This document shows positions 1 to 8,653 of a stretch of 64,000 nucleotides of DNA, in pieces. Under the pieces are notes generated by a model. The model did not search any database and was not told the DNA's origin. It was given only the letters and a program-made list of their open reading frames with translations. The first letter of the stretch is position 1, and every line of letters begins with the position of its first letter. Location of the stretch: NCBI RefSeq assembly GCF_009733595.1, contig NZ_WOFH01000002.1:1-64000 (forward strand), written 5' to 3'. The position numbers and the translations under genes were made by a program. The DNA is from Actinomadura litoris. GTDB lineage: Bacteria > Actinomycetota > Actinomycetes > Streptosporangiales > Streptosporangiaceae.

Positions 1-112
1 TCCCACTTTGGTGGGGTAAGGCCCCCGGTTGATGATCGGGTTGATAGGTCGGAGATGGAAGCGCGGTAACGTGTGGAGTCGACCGGTACTAATAGGCCGA
101 GTGGCTTGACCA
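1..112 (+). rRNA. rrl: 23S rRNA, 3' end (partial)
   Basis: The first bases are the conserved 3' end of 23S rRNA: the 'GTACTAATAGGCCGAGTGGC' stretch near 87-105 precedes the terminal helix ending at about 112. The gene enters from outside the window. The 5S gene follows about 165 bases later, as expected for the end of an rrn operon. The exact 3' end is estimated. Confidence 0.93.
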
Positions 113-277
113 CACAATACGTTCAAGGCATGTCGCTGTGTGGTGTTCGCGTCCCTGTGTGGTTCCCGGAAAGCAAACGGGAACCCGTTGGTCTTTGATA
201 AGTGAATGTTTCGAGCCTGGTCTCGGACGATGAGTTTCCCGCACCCCTGGTTGTTGTGGGGGTGTTGGGGTTGGTCG

Positions 278-394
278 TTCGGTGGTTTTGGCGAGAGGGA
301 AACACCCGGTCCCATCCCGAACCCGGAAGTTAAGCCTCTCAGCGCCGATGGTACTGCATGGGGGACTGTGTGGGAGAGTAGGACGCCGCCGGAC
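278..394 (+). rRNA. rrf: 5S rRNA
   Basis: A sequence of about 117 bases with the canonical 5S core (CCCATCCCGAACCCGGAAGT near 312-331) and complementary ends (start near GTTCGGTGG, end near GACGCCGCCGGAC). It lies directly downstream of 23S rRNA on the same strand. Ends are good to a few bases. Confidence 0.95.
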
Positions 395-404
395 TCATTG
401 TTGG

Positions 405-436
405 AAAGGGCCCCGCCTCATGGCGGGGCCCTTTCT
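405..436 (+). terminator. rRNA operon terminator
   Basis: A perfect GC-rich hairpin, GAAAGGGCCCCGCC / GGCGGGGCCCTTTC, with a short loop, begins about ten bases after 5S rRNA and ends in TTTCT. It is the natural intrinsic terminator of the rrn operon. Confidence 0.9.
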
Positions 437-467
437 CATTTCTGGGGTATTTGCGCCGGCACCGGGG

Positions 468-1313
468 TCAGTCTTCCGGGTAGTCGGCGCTGAGGGTGAC
501 GTCCCGCCAGGCATCGAAGCCCGTCCTGAGGGTGTCGAGCCTGGCCGTGGCGATGTCGAAGGCTGTCTTGCCGAGCAGCAGCCGCAGCGGGGGTTCGTCG
601 GAGCCGACCGCGTCGATGATGGCGCTCGCGGCCCGTACGGGGTCTCCCGGCTGCTTGCCATAGGTGGCGAGGGTGCTTGTGCGCCGCGCGCCCGCCGTGT
701 CGGTGTAGTCGTCGATCGTGGTGCGGGACTGTCGCATGGACGGGCCCGACCAGTTGGTGCGGAAAGCGGCCGGTTCCACGATCGTCACCTTGATGCCCAG
801 GGGAGCTACCTCGGCCGCGAGGGACTCCGACAGCCCTTCGACGGCGAACTTGGTGGCGTGGTAGTAGCCGGTGGCGCCGAAGGCGGCCAGGCCGCCGAGC
901 GAGGAGATGTTGACGATGTGGCCGCTCCTGCGGGTGCGCATGCCCGGCAGGACGGCGCGGGTCATGTCGACCACCCCGAAGACGTTGGTGTCGAACAGCG
1001 CGCGGACCTCGTCGTCCTCGCCCTCCTCCACGGCGGCGAGGTAGCCGTATCCGGCGTTGTTGACCAGGACGTCGATGCGTCCGAAGGCGGATTCGGCCTC
1101 CTTGACGGCCGCTGCGATCTGGCCGGTGTCGGTGACGTCGAGCGCCAGGGCGAGGGCGCGGTCCTCGCGGCCGGTGACCAGGTCGGTGAGGGTGCGCGGG
1201 TCGCGGGCGGTGACCGCGACCCGCCGGCCGCGGTCGAGGACGGCGGCGGCCAGGGCCCGTCCAAGACCGGTCGAGCAACCGGTGATGAACCAGACGGGGG
1301 AGTTCGTGCTCAT
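468..1313 (-). CDS. SDR family oxidoreductase
   Basis: Classical short-chain dehydrogenase/reductase of 281 aa. It has the nucleotide-binding motif TGCSTGLG (residues 11-18), NNAG (85-88), the serine region NISS and catalytic YHATK (Tyr151, Lys155). The C-terminal extension resembles the SDR group that follows NNAG with a long substrate-binding tail; the substrate is unknown. I chose ATG at 1313 because AGAAGGAC lies 7 bases upstream; a TTG six bases earlier has no better support. The XRE regulator just upstream on the same strand probably belongs to the same small unit and may control it. Confidence 0.9.
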   Translation of the reverse strand: MSTNSPVWFITGCSTGLGRALAAAVLDRGRRVAVTARDPRTLTDLVTGREDRALALALDVTDTGQIAAAVKEAESAFGRIDVLVNNAGYGYLAAVEEGEDDEVRALFDTNVFGVVDMTRAVLPGMRTRRSGHIVNISSLGGLAAFGATGYYHATKFAVEGLSESLAAEVAPLGIKVTIVEPAAFRTNWSGPSMRQSRTTIDDYTDTAGARRTSTLATYGKQPGDPVRAASAIIDAVGSDEPPLRLLLGKTAFDIATARLDTLRTGFDAWRDVTLSADYPED

Positions 1314-1387
1314 GCGCAATGTCCTTCTCTGATGTGCGGATGCGATCTAGGGCATGGGTCGGCCCGGGGTCGTGCGGGAGTGGGTGA

Positions 1388-2257
1388 TCAGTGGTCGCCG
1401 GCCGGGGTGTTCTCCGTCGGCGCGGATCCGGTCGCCTCACCCGCGGTGAGGCTGCCCAGCAGGGACAGCGCCTGCTCGGACGGGCTGCCCGCGGCGGCCT
1501 CGTAGACGACCAGCTGCTGGCCGGGCGCGCTGTTGACGGTGAGCGACTCGTAGTCGAGCGTCAGCTCCCCGACCAGGGGATGCCGGAACCTTTTGGTCTC
1601 GTGCGTCTTCTGGCGGATGTCGTGGCGGGCCCACAGGCGGCGGAAGTCCTCGCTCTTCAGCGACAGCTCGCCGACCGTCTCGATCAACTGGGGGTCGTCG
1701 TAGTCGGTCCCGGCGGCGGAGCGGAGCCCGCCGACGGTGTTGACCGCCACCCGCTCCCAGTCCGGGTAGAACCCGCGCGCGTCCGGGTCGAGGAACACGA
1801 GCCGGACGAGGTCGTCGCTGTAGGTGTGCCCGTCGAACAGGGCCCGTCCCAGCGCGTTGTGCGCGAGGACGGTCAGGCAGCGGCCGAGGACGATCGCCGG
1901 GGTGCGGTGCCAGCCGTCCATCATGCTGAGCAGGGTCGGGCTGACCCGCTCGGGGCGGACGCGCGGACGCCGCCGCACCGGTGCCGGGTGGGCGAGGCGG
2001 TGCAGATGCGCCGTCTCGTCCGCGGCCAGGCGCAGTGTCCGGGCGAGCGCGTCCACCACCTGCGCCGACGGGTGCCGTTCGCGGCCCTGCTCCAGGCGGA
2101 CGTAGTAGTCGGTGCTGACGCCCGCCAGCATCGCGACCTCCTCGCGGCGCAGCCCCGCCACCCGGCGCCGGCCCCCGACGGGCAGTCCCGAGTCCTCGGG
2201 CCGTACCAGCGCGCGCCGGGCGCGGAGGAACTGTCCCAGCAGGTTCTCGCCGTCCAT
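1388..2257 (-). CDS. XRE-type regulator with MmyB-like ligand domain
   Basis: 289 aa. The N-terminal helix-turn-helix (about residues 35-65) contains RREEVAMLAGVSTDYYVRLEQG, written here as two parts: RREEVAMLAGVS and TDYYVRLEQG, the signature of actinobacterial XRE regulators. The C-terminal half (about 105-270) is the MmyB-like domain typical of these proteins, which binds a small ligand, possibly a fatty acid. These regulators usually sit beside one SDR that they control; here SDR genes lie on both sides (468 and 2333). A TAGTGT hexamer ends 7 bases before the ATG, so the message is probably leaderless. Confidence 0.88.
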   Translation of the reverse strand: MDGENLLGQFLRARRALVRPEDSGLPVGGRRRVAGLRREEVAMLAGVSTDYYVRLEQGRERHPSAQVVDALARTLRLAADETAHLHRLAHPAPVRRRPRVRPERVSPTLLSMMDGWHRTPAIVLGRCLTVLAHNALGRALFDGHTYSDDLVRLVFLDPDARGFYPDWERVAVNTVGGLRSAAGTDYDDPQLIETVGELSLKSEDFRRLWARHDIRQKTHETKRFRHPLVGELTLDYESLTVNSAPGQQLVVYEAAAGSPSEQALSLLGSLTAGEATGSAPTENTPAGDH

Positions 2258-2264
2258 GCCCTCG

Positions 2265-2270
2265 ACACTA
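2265..2270 (-). promoter_or_regulatory. -10 element of the XRE regulator (leaderless)
   Basis: TAGTGT on the minus strand ends 7 bases before the ATG at 2257, so transcription should begin at or next to the start codon. No convincing -35 hexamer is seen. Confidence 0.5.
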
Positions 2271-2332
2271 GGCGCCGATCACGCCTGGGAGGAGCCCGTA
2301 AGGGGGCCGTGATACTCCTACCGTCGGCGGCG

Positions 2333-3040
2333 TCAGAGGAGCGCGTTGAAGGTCGCTTCGGGGGCGTCGCGGTCTGTGTAGAGGGTCCAGGCCGCGTCGG
2401 CGAGGGCGTCGGGGTCGAGGGTGCCCGCGGGGAGCGGGCCGGGCATGGCGGTCATCATGCGGTGGATGTCGCCGCGCTCGATCAGCCCGCCGATCGTCAG
2501 GATTCCCGCGTAGACGCCCTGGTCGGCGAGGCCGGCGTGCAGGGTGAGGGCGTAGTTGCGCAGCGCCGCGGAGGAGATCGCGAGGCTGCCGAGGGCGGGG
2601 ACCGGGACGACGGCGCTGAGGCCCCCGGCGAACAGGAGGCCGCCGTCGCCGCGCTCCAGCATGCGCGGCAGGACGGCGCCGACGGCGTCGATCGCGGGGT
2701 AGATCCAGCCCATCGCCTCCTTCGCCGACGCCACGTCGGTCGCGGTGATGGACGCGGGGACGGCGTCCGGGTCGGCGGCGCCCGGCCCGTAGTAGACGAC
2801 GTCGATGGAGCCGTGGTGTCCGGCGGCGGCGTCCAGGGCGGCGAGCAGCGAGGGGCGGTCGCGGACGTCGGCCCGGTGCGCGGTCGCCTTGACGCCCGCC
2901 GCGTCCAGCGCGGCGAGGTAGCCGGGGTGGCGGCCCGCGTTGCGGGAGATCAGCGCGATCTCGTGGCCCTCGCGGCCGAATCGGTGGGCGACGGACATGC
3001 CGAGCCCGGGGCCCGCTCCGATGACGACGGTCGTGGGCAT
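2333..3040 (-). CDS. divergent SDR-fold protein lacking the catalytic Tyr/Lys
   Basis: 235 aa with a clear Rossmann start (GAGPGLG, residues 8-14), so it should bind NAD(P). The usual NNAG is replaced by YYGPGA, and the region that should carry YxxxK reads LGSLAISSAALRNY, with neither Tyr nor Lys in place. It may therefore be a non-oxidoreductase member or use a different chemistry. It is divergent from the TetR gene at 3136; the 95-base gap contains three copies of one operator, so it is very likely the gene repressed by that TetR. Confidence 0.8.
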   Translation of the reverse strand: MPTTVVIGAGPGLGMSVAHRFGREGHEIALISRNAGRHPGYLAALDAAGVKATAHRADVRDRPSLLAALDAAAGHHGSIDVVYYGPGAADPDAVPASITATDVASAKEAMGWIYPAIDAVGAVLPRMLERGDGGLLFAGGLSAVVPVPALGSLAISSAALRNYALTLHAGLADQGVYAGILTIGGLIERGDIHRMMTAMPGPLPAGTLDPDALADAAWTLYTDRDAPEATFNALL

Positions 3041-3056
3041 GGGTGCCTCCGTTAAG

Positions 3057-3072
3057 TTGAGGGTGCCCTCAA
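3057..3072. promoter_or_regulatory. TetR operator copy 1
   Basis: TTGAGGGTGCCCTCAA is a near-perfect inverted repeat (TTGAGGG/CCCTCAA arms). It lies just upstream of the SDR-fold gene starting at 3040 and is the first of three similar sites in the divergent promoter. Confidence 0.75.
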
Positions 3073-3074
3073 AA

Positions 3075-3090
3075 TTGAGGATGACCTCAA
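3075..3090. promoter_or_regulatory. TetR operator copy 2
   Basis: TTGAGGATGACCTCAA, the same 16-bp inverted repeat (arms TTGAGG/CCTCAA), starts 18 bp after copy 1. Confidence 0.75.
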
Positions 3091-3102
3091 GTTAGCCGAA
3101 AG

Positions 3103-3118
3103 TCGAGGGTGACCTCAA
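3103..3118. promoter_or_regulatory. TetR operator copy 3
   Basis: TCGAGGGTGACCTCAA differs from copy 2 at two positions and starts 28 bp after it. It ends 5 bp before the -10 of the TetR gene, so occupation would block that promoter as well. Confidence 0.72.
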
Positions 3119-3123
3119 GTTCG

Positions 3124-3129
3124 TAGAAT
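3124..3129 (+). promoter_or_regulatory. -10 element of TetR gene (leaderless)
   Basis: TAGAAT, with six bases between it and the ATG at 3136, implies a leaderless message. Confidence 0.55.
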
Positions 3130-3135
3130 GAGCCC

Positions 3136-3786
3136 ATGGCGAGGACGAGCCGTGCCCCCCGGGCCGACGCGGCGCGCAACCGGGACAAGCTGCTGGCCGC
3201 CGCCGCGAAGGTCTTCGGCGAGCGCGGGCTGGACGCGCCGCTGGAGGAGGTCGCGCGGCGGGCGGAGGTCAGCATCGGCACGCTCTACAACCACTTCCCG
3301 GCGCGCCGGGACCTCATCGACGCGATCTTCCCGGTGCGGCTGGCGGCGCTGGAGCAGGTCGCCGACGCGGCGCTCGCCGAGGCCGACCCCTGGAAGGGGT
3401 TCGTGCTGTTCGTCGAGGGCCTGTTCGCGTTGCAGGCGCGCGATCGCGGCCTCAACGACGTGCTCGCCCGGCGCTACCCGGCCTCCCCGGAGCTGAGCGG
3501 GGCCTGCCACCGGGGGTTCGTGCACCTGGTGGAGATCATCGAGCGGGCGCGGGGCGCCGGGTTGCGGGAGGACTTCGAGGCGCAGGACATGGCGCCCTTG
3601 ATGTGGGCGATGTCGCAGGTCATCCGCGAGACGGCGGACGTCGCCCCGGACGCCTGGCGCCGCTTCCTGGCCTTCCACCTGGACGGGCTGCGCGCGGGCG
3701 CCGCGGGTCCGCTGCCCGCCGGGCCGCTCACCGAGGAGCAGGCTCGGGGCCGTCCGGGTGAGCCCGCGGGCTCTCCAGGGAGATGA
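3136..3786 (+). CDS. TetR/AcrR family repressor
   Basis: 216 aa. The N-terminal helix-turn-helix (about residues 15-60) ends in the typical VSIGTLYNHFPARRDLIDAI; the rest is an all-helical ligand and dimer domain of normal length. The start is the ATG placed seven bases after a TAGAAT -10. Three copies of a 16-bp palindrome lie between it and the divergent SDR-fold gene, so it probably represses both. Its last 59 bases overlap the convergent DUF523 gene. Confidence 0.9.
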   Translation: MARTSRAPRADAARNRDKLLAAAAKVFGERGLDAPLEEVARRAEVSIGTLYNHFPARRDLIDAIFPVRLAALEQVADAALAEADPWKGFVLFVEGLFALQARDRGLNDVLARRYPASPELSGACHRGFVHLVEIIERARGAGLREDFEAQDMAPLMWAMSQVIRETADVAPDAWRRFLAFHLDGLRAGAAGPLPAGPLTEEQARGRPGEPAGSPGR

Positions 3787-4252
3787 GGAAGGATTCCAGC
3801 GCGTCCAGGTCGTCCTCGCTGAAGACCCTGATGCCCGAGCGCTCCAGGAGCGCGGTGGTGACGCCCGCGCCGGGGATCGGCGTGCCGGTGAACGTCCCGT
3901 CGTAGACGCGGTGGCTGCCGCAGGACGGGCTGCCCTCCTTGAGCAGCGCGACGCGGGCCCCGGCGCGGCGGGCGGCGTCGAGGGCGAGGCGGGCGCCGCG
4001 CAGGAAGGCGTCCGTCACGTCTTCGCCGGCGGCGGTGACGATGCGGGCCGTGCCGTCCAGGACCGAGCCGGACCCGACGATCTCGGCGGGCGGGCGGGGG
4101 ACGGGCAGGCCGCCCGCCACCTCGGGGCAGAACGGGACGAGGCGCCCCTCGGCGCGCCAGCGTCCGAAGAGGCCCGCCTCCATGGGCTTGGCTCTCCCGT
4201 CGTATCGGACGGGCCTTCCCATGAGGCAAGAGCTGACCAGTATGCGTTCCAC
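3728..4252 (-). CDS. DUF523 family protein
   Basis: 174 aa from a GTG start. The family hallmarks are present: an N-terminal VERILVSSCLMGRPVRYDG (the SSCLxG and YDG elements) and KEGSPSCG in the second half, with conserved cysteines that could bind a metal. The biochemical role of DUF523 is not established. A longer frame runs upstream to 4336 but would overlap ctaD; the start at 4252 (or GTG 4258) gives the family's usual length. The 3' end overlaps the TetR gene on the other strand. Confidence 0.85.
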   Translation of the reverse strand: MERILVSSCLMGRPVRYDGRAKPMEAGLFGRWRAEGRLVPFCPEVAGGLPVPRPPAEIVGSGSVLDGTARIVTAAGEDVTDAFLRGARLALDAARRAGARVALLKEGSPSCGSHRVYDGTFTGTPIPGAGVTTALLERSGIRVFSEDDLDALESFLISLESPRAHPDGPEPAPR

Positions 4253-4335
4253 GCACACCAGCCTATTCGGCCACTTGCCTGACTCCCCGCACGGGCGAAT
4301 AGTGGTGGCGACCGCCGCACGCAGGGAGACCGGCA

Positions 4336-5997
4336 ATGGTCCTTCTCGGCCGCAAACTCCCCGAGGCGCCCGCCCCCGCGCGCCCTCGGGGCTCGGTACT
4401 GGTGTCGTGGGTGACCACGACCGACCACAAGGTGATCGGGTATCTGTATCTGATCACATCGTTCGCGTTCTTCCTGCTCGCCGGGCTGATGGCGATGGTG
4501 CTGCGCGGGGAGCTGGCCTCGCCGGGGCAGCAGATCGTGAGCAACGAGCAGTTCAACCAGCTTTTCACGATGCACGGCACCGTCATGCTGCTGCTGTTCG
4601 CGACGCCGTTGTTCGTCGGGTTCGCCAACGTCATCATGCCGTTGCAGATCGGCTCGCCGGATGTGGCCTTCCCCCGGCTGAACATGCTCAGCTACTGGCT
4701 CTTCCTGTTCGGCGGGTTGATCGTCTTCGCGGCGTTCCTGTCGCCGGGCGGCGCGGCGAGTTTCGGATGGACGGCCTACGCCCCGCTGACGAGCGAGGTC
4801 CGCTCGCCGGGGATCGGCGCCGATATGTGGATCATGGGCTTGGCGCTGTCGGGGTTCGGGACGATCCTCGGCGGTGTCAACTTCATCACGACGATCATCG
4901 GGATGCGGGCGCCGGGCATGACGATGTTCCGGATGCCGATCTTCACCTGGAACATCTTCTTCACCAGCCTGCTGGTGCTGATGGCCTTCCCCGTCCTCGC
5001 GGCGGCGCTGCTGGTGCTGGAGTCGGACCGGCGGTTCGGCTCGCACGTGTTCGACCCCGCCTACGGAGGGGCGCTGACCTGGCAGCACCTGTTCTGGTTC
5101 TTCGGCCATCCCGAGGTCTACATCATCGCGCTGCCGTTCTTCGGGATCGTCACCGAGGTCATTCCGGTGTTCAGCCGCAAGCCGCTGTTCGGGTATTTCG
5201 GCATGGTCGGCGCGACGATCCTGATCGCGGGCCTTTCGATGTCGGTGTGGGCGCACCACATGTTCACCACGGGCCAGGTGCTGCTGCCGTTCTTCTCGTT
5301 CATGTCGTTCCTGATCGCGGTGCCGACCGGGGTGAAGTTCTTCAACTGGGTCGGGACGATGTGGCGGGGCACGCTGAGCTTTGAGACACCGATGCTGTTC
5401 GCGGTGGGATTCCTCGTGACGTTCCTGTTCGGCGGGCTGACCGGGGTGATCCTGGCGTCGCCGCCGCTGGACTTCCAGGTGCAGGACTCCTACTTCGTGG
5501 TGGCCCACTTCCATTACGTCGTCTTCGGCACCGTGGTGTTCGCGATGTTCGCGGGCTTCTATTTCTGGTGGCCGAAGATGACCGGGAAGATGCTGGACGA
5601 GCGGCTGGGCAAGGTCCATTTCTGGTTCCTGTTCGTCGGCTTCCACACGACGTTCCTCGTCCAGCACTGGCTGGGCGCGCGGGGGATGCCGCGCCGGTAC
5701 GCGGACTATCCCGAGGAGTTCACCGCGCTGAACCGCGTCTCCAGCGCGGGCGCGCTGATCCTCGGTGTCTCCACGCTGTTCTTCCTCTACAACGTGTACC
5801 GGACGGCGCGGCACGGCGTCCGGGTGCGGGCCGATGATCCGTGGGGCTACGGGAACTCGCTGGAATGGGCCACGTCGTGCCCGCCGCCCCGGCACAACTT
5901 CGACGCGATCCCGCGGATCCGCTCCGAGCGGCCCGCGTTCGACCTGCACTACCCGAAGGTGGAACCGGCGGACGGCGGGGGAGCGGCCTCCGGCTGA
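4336..5997 (+). CDS. ctaD: cytochrome c oxidase subunit I
   Basis: 553 aa, the heme-copper subunit of aa3-type oxidase, an integral membrane protein with about 12 helices. The copper/heme ligands are visible: the [14 protein letters not shown] segment (Cu-B His and cross-linked Tyr), WAHHMF, and the heme-ligand helix [11 protein letters not shown]. The D-channel NxxxPxxIGxPD region is present. An RBS (GGGAGA) precedes the ATG. Unlike the usual qcr-cta cluster, no subunit II, III, IV or bc complex gene is nearby, so this is probably a solitary copy that assembles with subunits encoded elsewhere. Confidence 0.97.
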   Translation: MVLLGRKLPEAPAPARPRGSVLVSWVTTTDHKVIGYLYLITSFAFFLLAGLMAMVLRGELASPGQQIVSNEQFNQLFTMHGTVMLLLFATPLFVGFANVIMPLQIGSPDVAFPRLNMLSYWLFLFGGLIVFAAFLSPGGAASFGWTAYAPLTSEVRSPGIGADMWIMGLALSGFGTILGGVNFITTIIGMRAPGMTMFRMPIFTWNIFFTSLLVLMAFPVLAAALLVLESDRRFGSHVFDPAYGGALTWQHLFWFFGHPEVYIIALPFFGIVTEVIPVFSRKPLFGYFGMVGATILIAGLSMSVWAHHMFTTGQVLLPFFSFMSFLIAVPTGVKFFNWVGTMWRGTLSFETPMLFAVGFLVTFLFGGLTGVILASPPLDFQVQDSYFVVAHFHYVVFGTVVFAMFAGFYFWWPKMTGKMLDERLGKVHFWFLFVGFHTTFLVQHWLGARGMPRRYADYPEEFTALNRVSSAGALILGVSTLFFLYNVYRTARHGVRVRADDPWGYGNSLEWATSCPPPRHNFDAIPRIRSERPAFDLHYPKVEPADGGGAASG

Positions 5998-6152
5998 CCG
6001 CCCGTCGCGCGCCCGACGGAGGCCGGTCGCCCCGCCCGATTCCCGCCCTTGCCGATCGGCAATCATGACGATAACGCCGTCGTAACAATCTCGGCCTTCG
6101 CGACAAATCAGACGAGCCCGTGCGGCCGCTGGCACTACGGTTCCCGCGGGAC

Positions 6153-6168
6153 GGTGAGCTGCATCACA
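6153..6168. promoter_or_regulatory. CRP-like binding site
   Basis: GGTGAGCTGCATCACA matches the CRP-family consensus TGTGA-N6-TCACA at 9 of 10 arm positions. It lies about 47 bp upstream of the kinase-like gene at 6215. A second site of the same type is at 32232. Confidence 0.55.
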
Positions 6169-6214
6169 GGGGGCGGCCAGGGGTGAGCGACGGACGCGGC
6201 GGCGGGGAGACGTG

Positions 6215-8653
6215 ATGGCCAGGCGGACGCGGTCGGTACGGACGAAAATCGTGTTCCTGCTGGTCCCGCCGGTCGCGGCGCTGATCCTGCTGTGGGCCTT
6301 CACGGCGGCGGCCACGCTCGGCGACACCCTCCGGCAGACCCGGACCCGGACCTTCACCGACAAGGTCATCAAGCCCACCGACGCCATGATCGCCGCCTTG
6401 CAGGACGAGCGCCGCATGTCGCTGTCCTACCTCGGCGACGACCGGACGATCGGCCGGTCCGGCTTCGACGCCCAGCGGGCGCGGACCGACCGGACCCGCG
6501 CGGCGTTCCGCGCGGCCGCCTCCGACCCGTCGGTCCGGGGCGCCGCCGCGCGGCGCACCCGCGAGCGGATGGCCGACCTCGCGGCCTCGCTCGGCGAGAT
6601 CGAGGCGGTGCGCACCTCGGTCGACAAGCGGCTCATCGACCGCTCGGAGGCGCTCGGCCGCTACACCGCCTTCATCGACCGGGCGGCCGAGATCTATGAG
6701 GAGCCGCGCTCCGACGACGTCCGGATCGTCCGCGACACCCGGCTGCTGCTCGGCCTGGAGCGGGCCCGCGAGAGCATGTCCCGCGAGGACGCGCTGGTCA
6801 CCGGCGCGCTCGCGGCACGCAAGATCAGCCATTCCGAGTACCTGCGGCTCGTGCAGCTCGTGGGCGCCCGCGCGTTCCTCTACGACGACTCGACCCGCGC
6901 GCTGCCGCCGGGCGACCGCGTCCGCTACGACGCGATCGTGTCCGGCGCCGCGTTCGTGGAGTTCCGCAAGCTGGAGGACGAGCTGATGCAGGCCGGCGCC
7001 GCGCAGGGGCGCCCGCCGGTGGACATCGGCGCGTGGCACACCTCGATCGAGACCGTGAACACCCAGCTCGCCGGCCTGTCGTCCGGCATCCGCTCGGCCG
7101 CCGCCGACCGCGCCGCGCAGAAGGCGGACGCCGTCCTGCTCCGGCTGTACCTGACCGGCGGCCTGGGTCTCCTCGCCGTCGTCGTGGCGGTCGTCGTCGC
7201 GGTGCGGATGGCGCGGCGCGTCATCCACGAGAGCCGCGAGATGGCCGACGCGGTCACGACCTTCACCCGGGACCGGCTGCCCGCGATCACCGAGCGCGCC
7301 CGCCGCGGCGAACCCGTCCCGGACGAGGACATCGTCCCCGCCGCGGAGTCCAGGCCCGTCGCGGAGCCCAGGCCCGCCGGGGAGGCCAAGCCCGCGGAGC
7401 CGCCCAAGCCGGGCGAGGACGAGCCGACCGGACCGCCCGCCTGGTTCGCGCGGTTCGCCGCCGCGCCGCCGCAGACCGGGTTCACGGTCACCGAGATCAG
7501 CCGGATCGACAAGGCGTTCGCCGAGGCGCGCCGCGCCGTCATCCGCGCGTCCTCCGGCGAGGCCGCCGCGCACAAGCGGCTCAACGACGTGTTCGTCACG
7601 CTCGCGCGGCGCAACCAGTCGCTGCTCCAGCGGCTCCTCGGCCGGCTGGAGGCGATGGAGCGCGGGACCGAGGACCCCGACGCGCTCGCCGCGCTGTTCG
7701 AGCTGGACCACCTCGCGACCCGGATGCGGCGGCACGCGGAGGGTCTGGTGATCCTGTCCGGGCGCCCGTCGGGGCGGAGCTGGCGGCATCCCGTCCGGCT
7801 GATGGACGTGGCGCGCGCCGCGGCCTCGGAGATCGAGGACTACACGCGGGTGGACGTCGTCCCGATGGGCCGGGCGGCGCTGTCCGGCCGCGCCGTCGCC
7901 GACACCATCCACCTGCTGGCCGAGCTGGTCGAGAACGCCGCCGCGTTCTCCCCGCCGACCACGCGGATCCGGGTGACCGGCGGGGAGGTCGCGCACGGCT
8001 TCGCGGTCGAGATCGAGGACCGCGGGCTCGGCCTCACCCGCGAGGAGATCGCACGGCTGAACCGGCTGCTGGCCACCGACCCCGAGCTGAAGCTGGACGA
8101 CTCGGTGCAGCTCGGGCTGTTCGTCGTCGCGCGGCTCGCGGCGCGGCACGGCATCCGCGTGTCGCTGCGCTCCTCGGCGTACGGGGGCGTGATCGCGATC
8201 GTGCTGATCCCGCACGCGCTCGTCGTCGACGCGCAGGACGCGGCGCGGGACCCGGGCGCGCCCGCCGGCGGTTCGGGCGAGTACCGGCCGCTGGTGGCCG
8301 TCTCCCGCACGACGATGGAGCCGGCGGGGGAGCGGGCCCCGGTGACGCCCAAGCTCGCGCCCGCGGCGCCGACCGTCCTGCCCTCGCGCCGCGAGGACGA
8401 CGCCGGACCCGGCACCGGACCGGGCGGGCTGCCGCGGAGGCGGCGGCAGCAGAACATCGCCCCGCAGCTCAGGGCGGCCGCGCCCGGCGAGTCCGGCGAG
8501 ACGCCCGTCGAGCGCTCGCCCGAGGCGGCGCGCAGGCTGATGTCGACGATGCAGAGCGGCTGGCGGCGCGGCCGGGAGGACGACGCCGAGTCCGAGCGCG
8601 ACGGCGACGGCCGGGCCCCGGAGACGCCGCCCCCAGGGCCGGGCGGTGAGTGA
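6215..8653 (+). CDS. NIT-domain histidine kinase-like protein (CvnA type)
   Basis: 812 aa. One membrane helix at about residues 12-32 and a second at about 313-335 enclose an extracytoplasmic nitrate/nitrite-sensing (NIT) type helical domain. An acidic Pro/Ala/Glu-rich linker (about 365-410) leads to a kinase-like core with DHLATRMRRH in the phosphoacceptor region, the N-box AELVENAAAFSPP and the G-box IEDRGLG. The last 150 residues are disordered and arginine-rich. This is the first gene of actinobacterial conservons. ATG at 6215 is chosen because GGGGAGA lies four bases upstream; GTG at 6212 is too close. Stop and next start overlap by one base. Confidence 0.88.
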   Translation: MARRTRSVRTKIVFLLVPPVAALILLWAFTAAATLGDTLRQTRTRTFTDKVIKPTDAMIAALQDERRMSLSYLGDDRTIGRSGFDAQRARTDRTRAAFRAAASDPSVRGAAARRTRERMADLAASLGEIEAVRTSVDKRLIDRSEALGRYTAFIDRAAEIYEEPRSDDVRIVRDTRLLLGLERARESMSREDALVTGALAARKISHSEYLRLVQLVGARAFLYDDSTRALPPGDRVRYDAIVSGAAFVEFRKLEDELMQAGAAQGRPPVDIGAWHTSIETVNTQLAGLSSGIRSAAADRAAQKADAVLLRLYLTGGLGLLAVVVAVVVAVRMARRVIHESREMADAVTTFTRDRLPAITERARRGEPVPDEDIVPAAESRPVAEPRPAGEAKPAEPPKPGEDEPTGPPAWFARFAAAPPQTGFTVTEISRIDKAFAEARRAVIRASSGEAAAHKRLNDVFVTLARRNQSLLQRLLGRLEAMERGTEDPDALAALFELDHLATRMRRHAEGLVILSGRPSGRSWRHPVRLMDVARAAASEIEDYTRVDVVPMGRAALSGRAVADTIHLLAELVENAAAFSPPTTRIRVTGGEVAHGFAVEIEDRGLGLTREEIARLNRLLATDPELKLDDSVQLGLFVVARLAARHGIRVSLRSSAYGGVIAIVLIPHALVVDAQDAARDPGAPAGGSGEYRPLVAVSRTTMEPAGERAPVTPKLAPAAPTVLPSRREDDAGPGTGPGGLPRRRRQQNIAPQLRAAAPGESGETPVERSPEAARRLMSTMQSGWRRGREDDAESERDGDGRAPETPPPGPGGE

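Noticed and set aside
4263..4302. CTATTCG/CGAATAG inverted repeat before ctaD
   Set aside because: Arms are 7 bp with a 26-bp gap; too weak to call an operator.
3939..5384. Long open frames overlapping ctaD and DUF523
   Set aside because: Arg/Ala-rich composition and overlap with well-supported genes; shadow frames of GC-rich coding DNA.
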